Shown here: in pieces, positions 1 to 9,250 of the stretch
Position numbering within the stretch: the first letter of the stretch is position 1
How the letters are laid out: the number at the start of each line of letters is the position of its first letter
Origin: Isoetes taiwanensis
Lineage: Eukaryota > Streptophyta > Lycopodiopsida > Isoetales > Isoetaceae
Length of the DNA: 64,000 bases
Assembly: GCA_021234155.1 (NCBI GenBank)
Contig: JAJEKV010000047.1
Coordinates: 10,190,081 to 10,254,080, forward strand
Direction: 5' to 3'
The notes under the pieces: generated by a model
The model's input: the letters and a program-made list of their open reading frames with translations, nothing else
What the model was told of the DNA's origin: nothing
Databases searched by the model: none
Made by a program: the position numbers and the translations under genes

Positions 1-305
1 CAAGGAAAACCCTAAATGCAAAGAGAAGAAAAGGTTTAGGGTTTAAGGGGAAAGCCCTTATATAGAAGCCCTTATATAGACATTGGCCAAATGGGGTTTA
101 GCCAATTGGCAATGGGGTCCATGGGGTTTATTATTGTGTATGTTTATTTAACATGCACAACATTCGAGGTTGCCCCCTAGGTGCAACTCTTGCCCCCTCG
201 GTGCAACCTTATACGGCTCGCAAGTACATGTCAATTGTGACATGTACATGTGACATGGTGGTATAATATACGTATTCAGACCGTATATTATGCTGGAATG
301 TCACA
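1..305 (-). repeat. 3' LTR of the gypsy element (partial)
   Basis: It aligns with 12494-12805. Both copies hold the telobox-rich stretch, the TATATAAGG-type box (minus) and the CATGTAC-rich end. Differences are mostly point changes plus a small indel near base 70. The right boundary TCACA at 301-305 abuts the polypurine tract. Confidence 0.93.
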
Positions 306-316
306 TTCTCCCCACC
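306..316 (-). other. Polypurine tract of gypsy element
   Basis: On the minus strand this reads GGTGGGGAGAA directly before the LTR start TGTGACATTCC. That is the expected position and composition for the plus-strand primer of reverse transcription. Confidence 0.8.
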
Positions 317-1010
317 TTGACTTGATGATGTCCTCGGCATCACGCGTCTCCCCACCTTGGAAACCTGCATATCCTGCAATCACATTTGATATATATAGAA
401 TTTACAATATGATTATCTCAAGGTAATATTTTAATTTATCATAACATATCCTTGTATAATTGTACTATGGTGAGAGGCTCTTTCGTCCTCTATTTCATCA
501 TCTATTATTCACAAAAATTTTACGATTTATATCGTTTTATGACATGGTTCAAAATTTTCCTAATTAATGCTCCTTATCGCATCCTCACAACACATGATGA
601 CAAAATTATGTGTTGCGAGTCTTCGTAGTGCGATCTCCCTGCCGCTCGACTCTTCTATTGGCCTGCAGGTTCAACACTACGTCAATACACGTTTAATTAT
701 TAAAAAGGTTGGTTGTTAGGGAACCACCCATTAAATACAATTACATGAATGCAAGGCATATCTCCCGGCGTAGGAAGATTATGTTTCTTCCATCGTGGCT
801 GTGGAGACAGCGCCCTATCATGCCTAGGATGACACTCATGCCTACACCTTTAGTTGCCTTTTGCGTGAAGGTTGGTGTCCTCCCCGTAATTGGGCGTGAA
901 GGATCCTTCCCGTGATAGGCATTGACTAGAGGTGCTTTCCTATCAATGCATTCCTGAATGACCTCTTATCTCTCAAGGTCGTCTACTTCCGTGGGACGGA
1001 AGTAGACTTT
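317..1010 (-). other. Gypsy 3' untranslated region
   Basis: This is AT-rich sequence between the chromodomain stop codon and the polypurine tract. No conserved domain or convincing ORF is visible on either strand. Confidence 0.6.
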
Positions 1011-1493
1011 TTAATCTACCTTCCACTTACCTATTGAGTCGATGTCGACTACTTCGGTGACGAGCCGACCCTTGCATTGCTCCATGAATTGTGGGTACTG
1101 CTTCCCTAAATCTGATTGTAGCACCCACTTAGCGTCTTCCACTGGCAAGTGTGTCCATTTCACAAGGTATTGGAGAAATTTGGATCTTCTTGTCTTCTTA
1201 TAAGCCCTATCAAGAAGAACCTTAGGGACGATTTCGAGCTGGTCGTCCGTCATTTCTAGTAACTCTTTTGTCTCCAATACTTCCTCTGGATTAGGAGTGT
1301 GCCTCTTTAGGAGACTTACATGGAAGACCCTATGGATTTTGAGATTTGCTGGCAGGTCCAACTTGTAGGATTGGGTACCTACTCTTTTGGTTATCCTGAA
1401 AGGTCCAGCCCATCTTGGAGCAAGCTTCTTGCAATTGCCGATGCGGAGCTTGGCCTGCTTCACCTTGATATTCAACCACACGTTGTCTCCCAC
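1011..1493 (-). pseudogene. Integrase C-terminus and chromodomain of gypsy pol
   Basis: The 160-residue frame begins with the integrase C-terminal region (HRVFHVSLLKRH near residue 55) and ends with a chromodomain: VPKVLLDRAYKKTRR, then LVKWTHLPVEDAKWV, near residues 90-125. This identifies a chromovirus. In HP1-type chromodomains the aromatic cage binds methylated H3K9. Here the first cage aromatic seems absent (IVPKVL) while the W of VKW is kept, as in many plant chromoviral chromodomains. It is separated from the upstream integrase frame by a frameshift near 1500-1540. Confidence 0.85.
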
Positions 1494-1535
1494 CTGAAAT
1501 TCCCTTACTGTTCTATGCTTATCGGTGATGCTTTT

Positions 1536-2657
1536 CTACCTGCTTCGAGCTGCTAGGAGGTATCCTCTCACCTCCTCCACCAACTGCTGCATCTCCGAAA
1601 GCATTTGCTGGGAGACTTCTACCTTGGACACGGGGTTGTGCCAAGTATCCGGGGTAAGACACTGGTACCCGTAATTGATCATAAAAGGACTCATCTGCGA
1701 TGACTCCTGCTTGGTACTGTTGTATGCAAACTCTACTAAGTGGATGAAATCATCCCACTTAGATTGCTTGTTCCAAACATAGCTTCTTAACATATCTTCG
1801 ATAATTCGGTTGGTTCGTTCCGTCTGGCCATCTGTTTGCGGATGATATGCCGTGCTCGTTGAAAGCTTCGTCTGGATGGTGGTGAATAGGTCTTGCCAAA
1901 AGGCACTCATGAATTTGGAGTCCCTATCTAAAATTATCTCCCTTGGCATGCCGTGGAGTTTGAAAATCTCCTTAACAAATAGAACGGCCGTGTCTAATGC
2001 TGTATCTGTTGTCCTGCATGGCACAAAGTGTGCCATCTTTGACAACTGATCTACTACCACCATCAGGGCATCTTTGCCCCTTGTTGTTCTTGGGAGTCCT
2101 GTAATAAAGTCCATGCTTATTACTTCCCACTTAGCGTTTGTCACAGGCAACGGCTCCAAGGCGCCTGGAATTCGGAGCTGTTTCGCCTTTGTTTGCTGGC
2201 ATATCTGGCACTCATGGATGTACTTTGCTATCTGTTTCTTCATGCCAGGCCAGAAATAGCTGCTTTTGATCTTGAAGTACGTCTTCATAAACCCTGCATG
2301 GCTAGCTATGGGGCTATTGTGTGTATCATGGAGGACTAATTTCCTTACTTCCGAGGTTTCAGGTATACACAACTTGTTTTTATGGCATAGGAGGTTTCCT
2401 TCCTTTTTATAGTTCTTGAAGGCCTCCCTTTCTTTGTCTGTTCTGGCCTCCTTACAAAGACTTGCCCAAACTTCTTTAAAGTCTGGATATATTGGCAAGG
2501 TTTCTTCGATCTTCTTACCATACTCACTTGTGAGCGTTGAAATGGCATTACAATGCGTCCTCGTCTTCAATGGCTTCCTAGAAAGTGCATCTGCAACTAC
2601 GTTGAGCTTGCTTGGCTTATAGGTTATCTCAAAGTCATATTCTTCAAGGAATTCCAT
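1536..2657 (-). pseudogene. Integrase core of gypsy pol
   Basis: The 373-residue frame starts with the end of RNase H (FEITYKPSKLNVVADALSRK). It then carries the HHCC zinc module (HDTHNSPIASHAG, HECQICQQTK) and the DDE core: D in ISMDFITGLP, D in ILDRDSKF and E in DGQTERTNRIIEDM. All three acidic residues are present. Integrase inserts the cDNA into chromatin. The frame is interrupted from RT and from the chromodomain by frameshifts, so this copy cannot make a full polyprotein. Confidence 0.9.
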
Positions 2658-3998
2658 CCACCATGTATTGAAGGCTTTGATGATCCGTATCTAGCTGGAA
2701 TCTTCTTCCCAACAGATAGTGCCTCCAAATTGTTAAAGCTCTTACTATAGCCAGAAGTTCCTGATCATGCGTCGGGTAGCGCTGCTCTGCTTCATTCATT
2801 TTCTTCGAGTCATAGGCTACTACCCTTTCCTCCTGCATGAGGACTGCACCTGTTGCTATTCTACTAGCGTCTGTCGCCACAAGCTTATCTTTGGCTGGAT
2901 CTGGCAAGACCAGAACTGGCGCGGTCGTCAATGCTTCCTTCAATGTGTCAAATGCTTTCTGGGCCTTGCTTTGCCAATGAGTTGCCCAATCCTTTATCTT
3001 CCCTGCTTTGGTGAGGTCCGTCAATGGCGTTGCTACCTTGGCAAAATTCTTGACGAACCTTCTATAATAGCCTGCTAGGCCGAGGAAGCTCCTCACTTCA
3101 TGTGTGTTCTTCGGTGCCGGCCAATCAATCACGGCTTCGATCTTCGCAGGATCGGTGGAGATGCCTTCTGGTGTGATCACGTGCCCTAAGTACTCGACTC
3201 TTTCTGTTGCGAAGTGGCACTTGGATAGCTTCGCAAAGAGTTGATGCCTCCTCAACTTCTCAAGTACCTTCCTCAAGTGTTGGGCATGTTCCTCCAAGGA
3301 CTTGCTGTAAACTAGGATGTTGTCGAAGAAGACTATGATGAAAGCATCTAAGAATTCGCAGAAGACATCGTTCATAAGTCTCATGAAAGTTGCCAGAGCA
3401 TTGGACAAACCAAATGGCATCACCGTGAACTCATAGTGGCCATATCTCGTTCTGAAGGCCGACTTGTGGATGTCTTCTTCTTTGATTCTTATCTGGTGAT
3501 ATCCTGACCTCAAGTCTATCTTAGAAAAGACTTTCGCTCCCTGCAACTGGTCCATGAGATCATCTGATTAGGCAAAGCATACTTGTTCTTAATAGTGTGC
3601 TTATTTAATTGACGGTAGTCAATGCACATCCTAAGACGTCCATCCTTCTTCTTTACAAAAAGGATAGGCGCTCCAAAAGGAGAGACACTAGGTCTTATGA
3701 ACCCTAGGTCTAGCAATTCTTGCAGTTGCTTCTTCAATTCCGTCAACTCATCGGTCGACATTCTGTAGGGCGCCTTGCTTGTTGGCTTAGTCCCTGGCTC
3801 AAGTGCTATTTCACACTCGACTCCTTTGTAAGGGGGAAGCTGCTTGATCTCATCAGGAAACAAGTCATGAAATTCCTTCACCAACTTTGCTATGGCCTTT
3901 GGAAGCTTGTTCAATGCTTTGGCCTCTTTCTCTTCCTCTGTCTCTTCCTCTTCAGCTTGGATTTGAAGACGTAGGCCACTTGCTCCTTCTTTATGCAT
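2644..3998 (-). pseudogene. Reverse transcriptase and RNase H of gypsy pol
   Basis: Two overlapping frames (3998-3516 and 3555-2644) make up the domain. The first holds [19 protein letters not shown] and the second holds [22 protein letters not shown] and the catalytic region. The normal YxDD or VDD box reads [11 protein letters not shown], so the second catalytic Asp is Asn. RNase H follows ([22 protein letters not shown]). The frameshift near 3540 and the Asp-to-Asn change both argue that this copy is inactive. Confidence 0.9.
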
Positions 3999-4082
3999 TT
4001 AAGTAATTTCTTAATGGACATGCATTGCATAACTGGTGTGACTTCTTTACCTGTCATTTCAATGATCTTGCCTTCCGGCGTT

Positions 4083-4876
4083 GATACGCTTTAAGGAAAC
4101 TTAAAGACGCAACTATTTAGAACAACAATTGTGTAGGCAAAATAAAGAAGAAACAATCTTTAGAGAAGAACAAATAGCTTGGTTTCCACAACCAAAGGAT
4201 TGGGCATCCAGTTTCCACCCAACCGGATCCAGAAAAGAACTAAAGCAATTTCCAAGGGAATAAAGAGAAAGGAATTGCTCACAGCCTATTATCCCCTTCA
4301 GCTTATGAACAATCCAATCTTACAACAGTATTGGCTTAGATGGGCTCAATCCAACCACCAAGGAAGAGAATTTGATTCAATCTCGGACTTATCAGGAAAG
4401 CCAGCAGTCAAAGCAGACCCAGAAGCCTTGCTTGCAAGATCTTCGGCTAAATCAGAGATAAGCAGGTCGGATTTAAGCAACAGCAATCAGGAACCGGTTT
4501 ATTGAAGCCGAAGTTGAAGATTTGTAGGTTGCCGGATTCTGCAGGAGCCGGAAACAAAGACTGAAGCTTTTCCTGCTGCCGTAACTCTGATACCAGCCGT
4601 TATTTGTAGCCAAATCGGCCCTTTTGCCGGTGAAAAGGGTGCTGCCATGCTATTTTTGATCTCCTCCCGATCCATGCCCTTTTGGTAACCAAAATTAGTT
4701 ACTCGAAACCTATTTCGATATTTGCCTTGCTTAAGATATTTTCCTTTCCTTTAAAAATACCCCCCTTTCCTTTTTCGTTAATGGTTCCTTAAAATATCTT
4801 GCCCCTTGCCTTGTAACCATTGGTTTTCAATGCCCCATTGCCTTGGTTCTTTTCTTCTGGACCATTCCCCCTAGCA
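4083..4876 (-). mobile_element. Nested fragment of another LTR retrotransposon inside gypsy pol
   Basis: The protease frame stops at a tag near 4871 and pol sequence resumes (TPEGKIIEMTGKEV) near 4080, so about 790 bp is foreign. On the minus strand, 4876-4605 begins TGCTAGGGGG and ends GGCTACA like an LTR. Ten bases on is TGGTATCAGAG (4595-4585), the plant initiator-Met PBS. The 3' LTR is not visible and I found no target duplication, so this is a 5'-LTR-plus-leader remnant. A 108-codon plus-strand frame here (4179-4505) has no recognisable domain. Confidence 0.6.
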
Positions 4877-5260
4877 TGCCCCCATATCAGGCATTGTTAA
4901 GGTCACATTCCGCTTCCCACAATCAATGATGGCTCCTGCTGGTCCAAGATACTCCATTCCTATTATCAAATCATATTTGCCGATGTTCATCACTTCATCT
5001 CCCAATGCTACATTGATTCCCGGCAAGTCTACGTTGAAGTTGATCCTCTTGCCTGCTGTGTGCCGTACTGCCCCACTAGCCAACACAACTGGCCTAGGCT
5101 TTGACTTCAAGGGCTTCAGCTTCAACATCTGTACCATTCTTGGCGATGCAAATTATGGGTGCTCCCTGTATCTATCAAGACTATGAAAGATTTTGCTTTG
5201 GCTTTCCCAGTTGTCGAGATGACTTGATACTCGCTTTTGGCGTTCTTAGTGTCAATGGCG
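4871..5260 (-). pseudogene. Aspartic protease of gypsy pol
   Basis: The catalytic motif FIVLIDTGSTHN lies near 5150-5185 at the end of the gag frame. After a frameshift the second half continues at 5137-4871 (FNVDLPGINVALGDEV, YDLIIGMEYLGPAGAIIDC). The D-T-G active site is intact. Retrotransposon proteases dimerise to cleave the polyprotein. The C-terminal end is cut by the nested LTR fragment. Confidence 0.85.
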
Positions 5261-6437
5261 GCAAAAATATGGCACTCACCCTGGATGTAGTCTGGTGCAT
5301 CATCGTCGTCAGCATCCGTGGGTGTTTCCCATCCCATCTCTGCTAATGCCGCGTTCATCATCAAGGGGCAGTTGTTTGTCCTATGCCCTGGCTGGAAACA
5401 CCTAAAGCACAGCTGCTTTTCTATACACTCCTGCTTCTTCTCTTTGGGAATGGATTGCAAAAACTGTCTCACTGCCTTTGAATAGTTGGAACCCCCTCCT
5501 TGCTCTTTGAAGGTCACCTGTTTTTTATCCTGTTTGCCAAAGTTTGCATTGCCCTGCTTTCCATGATTTGCGTTGTATTGAGGTCTGCTAGCTGCTGAAC
5601 TTGCCGCTCTTGGACTATAGCCTCCCGTGCCCTTTCCCTTATCCTGATAGTACTGCTGCCTCGGTCCGCTTTCTTGGGGTCCCGTTCCGTGCAAGTTTAC
5701 TGCCTTGGATTCCGCTTCGGACACCGTCCTAGGGTTTATTGCTCTTACTAGCTTTCGGATCTCTTCGTTCAACCCTTCTATATAGCCCTCTACTGCGTGC
5801 CTTTCGCTCAACTTGGGCACATAAAGCCTTAGTCTCATGAATTCCTCCGTGTATTTTTGAACTGATTTGTTGCCCTGTTGCAACCTGTAAAACTGCTGCA
5901 TCATGTGACACTTGTGCTCCCTTGGTACATAATGCCGCTTGAATGCCTTGGCAAACTTCTTGAATCTGCAGCTATTCCTACTCAAGCCATGGCTTTGGAA
6001 TAGCCCTTCCACCAGATCCTAGCTGCTCCCTTAAGGTTAGCTGTTGCCACTCTGCCTTTGTCCTTGTCTTTCATGCTGTAGGCATTGCCATACTCTCTCA
6101 TCTCGTCTAACCATGCTTCTGCCTCCATCCCGGACCTGTTATCTCCCGAGAATTGTTCCAACTTTCTTACCTTCCATACATTACTGAGCGCTGAGTCAAC
6201 CTTCTTCTGATAGTCAGCTTGTGTCCTGTCCTTATCACGGTTAGGGCCATCCCTACGGTCCTGTCGCCCAACCTCCTGCTCTTCCGACTCAGAGTCGGAG
6301 TCGGAGCTAGAGTCGGAGGACTCTGTGCTGGTTGACCTCCTTCTCCGGCTTCTCTTCTTTGGTTTAGCTGCTCGGCCGGCTGGTGTCTCAGGCAATTGTA
6401 CGTTCTGGTCTGGTCCCCCTGTTGCTGCTCCCGCCAA
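5122..6437 (-). pseudogene. Gag of gypsy element
   Basis: Two frames (6437-5982 and 6012-5122) form one gag. A Ser/Arg/Asp-rich N-terminal segment precedes the retrotransposon-gag core (AEAWLDEMREYG, GAARIWWKGY, then YTEEFMRLRLYVP). A CCHC zinc knuckle follows (CFRCFQPGHRTNNC, near 5370-5410). Gag forms the virus-like particle and binds RNA. A frameshift sits near 5990-6010. The coding sequence seems to extend upstream of 6437 (GDILDKDIHEIRALL in frame), so the true start is not resolved. Confidence 0.88.
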
Positions 6438-6772
6438 CAGTGCTCTTATCTCATGAATGTCTTTATCTAGGATATCTCCTGTTCCGGGGTTGGCGCTTCG
6501 AAGTCCTGGTACAGGTTTCTTGGTTGGAATTGCCTTGGTGGAGTATGTTCTTGCTCATGTTGCTCTTGTCCCTCAACATTCCTAGGTACTCTAGCTGCAT
6601 ACACATTAGATTACATTCTGATGATTAGTTCGTTGTTTTTGTCATTACATTGGTTTGTTTGATGATATAATTGTGGGGACAAAATATATCAAGAGACATA
6701 ATATATTCATGGTTATAATACTTTTTATACATTCAAGATATCAATCATGAAAATTGAAAAATATTTCTAATT
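6438..6772 (-). other. Gag 5' end and spacer
   Basis: About 160 bases upstream of 6437 still read as gag in shifting frames. The rest, up to the end of the accessory ORF, is AT-rich with no visible feature. Confidence 0.45.
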
Positions 6773-7671
6773 CTATTCTTGGAATTTCTTCAAATAATCG
6801 GGGTTGTCCTCCAAAAATTTCTTGACTTGGGTTGTGCCGATTGTTCGCCCTAGGTTCCTGAGGATATTTGTGGCCGTGCCTCCTTGAAGTGCGGTCACCA
6901 AGTCTTCAATCATCCTTTCTGATGTATAGGCTGCAGTCACTGCCAATCTGCCATGCCGTCTATAGGGGACTGCAAAGTCGAAGATGCTCAATGCTATTGT
7001 TCTCTTGACGAGGATGACATGGTCGATGTTTGGGGCCATACGAGCATGACTTCCAAATCCTGAAAGAGCAATGAGCATGAAGACTCCTTCTTCACCCTGT
7101 GGGCTGAATTGGCGGTGTATAACCGCTATCCTTCCATCTGTAAGAAAGGGAGGTAGAACCTAAGGGCTTTGTCATGCCCTGCCTCTTCTTCTTCCTCTGC
7201 CTCCTCGTATGCAAGGCGCATCTGCTCTTCTTTAGCTGCTGCCATGGCCATTGGCTCTATGTCTAAGGGTTGCACAGATGGTTCTCCTATCTGGGTTTGG
7301 GCTCGAAGAGATAGGAAAATAGCTACAGCTGCATTATAAGAAAAGTATCTCCTCCTATTGGCAGATATGGACATGTAATTAAGTAAGCGACTAGCCTTGT
7401 TTTCTAAGTGCTTATCTATGTTGGGTATGTCTTGCAGTGCTATTTTGAGGACCATGTTTGGTACAAAATATCCTATGCAAGATGGGAGCTCTACTAGAGA
7501 AGGTCCTATCTTGGCATGGAACTCAGACATAATGTCTTGGTAGAAAGGGGTGGCATTGATGGTGGCCTCCACATCAACCTCCTTCTGGAAGACGGCGAAG
7601 ACGGAGTTGATGTCGGCCTCGGCCACATGAGCTGTGGCACTGTACCATCGCCTAAATGCAGTGGTTGCCAT
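6773..7671 (-). pseudogene. Accessory ORF X of gypsy element, unknown protein of about 300 residues
   Basis: A 181-codon frame starts at 7671 and a 101-codon frame ends at 6773. A one-base frameshift near 7130-7140 joins them smoothly: the second frame reads FLTDGRIAVIHRQFSPQGEE across the break. I do not recognise a family. The first half is mixed hydrophobic and helical (YFVPNMVLKIALQDIPNID) and is followed by an acidic run of Glu near residues 155-165. The C-terminal part has VILVKRTIALSIFDFAVP and a basic-helical end (VKKFLEDNPDYLKKF). It is not a histone, gag or envelope that I can name. A private TATA box lies upstream at 8466-8476, about 110 bp from the ATG once the hAT insertion is subtracted. 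Confidence 0.55.
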
Positions 7672-7748
7672 GATCTATGAGCAGCTGGGGATATCAAACA
7701 GATGGAGAAGCGCCTTAGGGGCCTGAAAAATCGGCTTGGAGTGAGGAG

Positions 7749-8425
7749 CAGGGTAGCCCTTAAGGACGAAAGTTCGCCAAAAGGCTATATTTAAGGGTAT
7801 CGAGAAATTTTGACGCTATGGTTTAGTAGGATCCGTTATAGATGAGAAAAATAAAATTAGCCAACTTTTCTACAAACAAAGCTCACTCCACTTGAAAATT
7901 CGCCACATCCACTAAGCGTCATAATTATGGATTCGCCTTATTCTCTACCCTCATTTTCGAAGATTTCTTAAGGAATCGCCTAATATTCTAGGCTTTCTTC
8001 GTAATCCAATCTAGTCTCCATATCCATCTAGGTACATATGATAATTTTAAGACTTATTTTTGTAGCTATTGTCTTTCAAATACTTCTAAGGATGCATCGG
8101 AGAGCATTTTTTTACAAACCCCCTTTTAATAGATTCGTTTTATCTACAAGGATAAGCCACGTTCTCATTTCCAAAGGTTAAGTTGTGGTTTTGCATCATG
8201 CAACTATAGTTATAATGTGTTTGTGTCCTTGATTGCCGGTGAATCAAATTTCACCACAGAAATTGCACTTGGAAAATAAAGACACTTAAATCTGATTCGC
8301 CTATATTTCTATAAAAAAAATTCATGTCTAGAAAACATTCGCCAGCATAACTAATCTTGCAACTCTATTATTCGCCCGACCTTCTAAATTATGCTTAGAC
8401 AAATTTATCCTTAAGGGCAACCCTG
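7749..8425. mobile_element. Non-autonomous hAT transposon (677 bp)
   Basis: The ends are CAGGGTAGCCCTTAAGGAC and, inverted, ATCCTTAAGGGCAACCCTG (two mismatches). They are flanked on both sides by the 8-bp target duplication GTGAGGAG (7741-7748 and 8426-8433). CAGGG-type ends and an 8-bp duplication define hAT. At least six TTCGCC motifs (for example near 7769, 7901, 7931, 8299, 8338 and 8372) look like subterminal transposase sites. There is no transposase ORF. It separates the promoter from accessory ORF X. Confidence 0.9.
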
Positions 8426-8433
8426 GTGAGGAG

Positions 8434-8646
8434 CAAAGGTGTAGGATGCAAATGAGGGTTGTGGTCTACTTATAGGCAAACCCTAATTTTAGGAAATTTT
8501 AGGGTTTGGGGAAAACCTATGATTCTAAGGTATTACTATGCAAAAGACAGGTTAATCATGTAAGGAGTACACCCTAAGGTTCCTATTGCAACAAATTCCA
8601 TCTAATTTGGTGAAAGTTAGGCCAAGTTAGGACAATTTAAGTGTGA
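8434..8646 (-). other. Promoter-proximal leader of accessory ORF X
   Basis: This holds the AAACCCTAA and TTAGGGTTT telobox pair near 8478-8510. The layout resembles that upstream of the H3-like gene at 10577-10622. Confidence 0.45.
8466..8476 (-). promoter_or_regulatory. Predicted TATA box of accessory ORF X
   Basis: The minus strand reads CCTATAAGTAG with teloboxes just upstream. Subtracting the hAT element and its duplicated target gives about 110 bp to the ATG at 7671. This matches the spacing at the H3-like gene. Confidence 0.5.
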
Positions 8647-9131
8647 CCACTTACATAGTGCGCGAGGAGCACTTTTGAGCATGGGCAAAAGTGGTTTGGG
8701 CGCACTCTATGAGGGGTGGGGCCTTGTTTGGGTCAAAGATGATGCCAAACATGCAAACTAAGGATAGAATCCTGCATATCTCGTCGAGATAGGCGGGCTT
8801 GTGTCCTTACTTGCTTCATTTGGACAAGTTTTGGCCTAGATCAGTGCTCGACCACTCACACAGTGCGCGGGGAGCACTTTTGAGCCTGGTCAAAACTGGT
8901 CTGGGTGCACTTTGTGAGGGGTGGGGCTCCATTTGAGTCTGGGTTGGCCAATTTCTACAATCTAAGGGTCAAATCCTACTAAACAAAGTGAGCTGAGTCG
9001 AATGGTGTCCTTACTTTCTGCATTTGGACAAGTTTTGACCTAAATCAGTGCTCGACCACTCACACAGTGCGCGGGGAGCACTTTTGAGCCTGGTCAAAAC
9101 TGGTCTGGGCGCACTCTGTGAGGGGTGGGGC
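8647..9131 (-). repeat. Three copies of a ~75-bp hairpin repeat
   Basis: Copies lie near 8647-8718, 8852-8926 and 9055-9130. Each has the arm CTCACACAGTGCGC and the complementary arm GCGCACTCTGTGAG around a ~40-nt centre (GGGGAGCACTTTTGAGCC then TGGTCAAAACTGGTCTG). Copies 2 and 3 belong to a longer ~200-bp tandem duplication that also shares TTGGACAAGTTTTG upstream. The copies lie between the two accessory genes, upstream of ORF X. Confidence 0.85.
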
Positions 9132-9250
9132 CAAAAACACTGAGTAATTTCAAATGCAGAACTTAGTAATACACCCTACTTAAACATGATTTAACACATT
9201 AATTCAACAAAATTATAAATTTGTATTTACAAAAATTATTTACAACAGAC

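Noticed and set aside
4179-4505. 108-codon plus-strand frame in the gypsy pol region
   Set aside because: It lies in the nested LTR-element leader, opposite to its orientation, with no recognisable motif.
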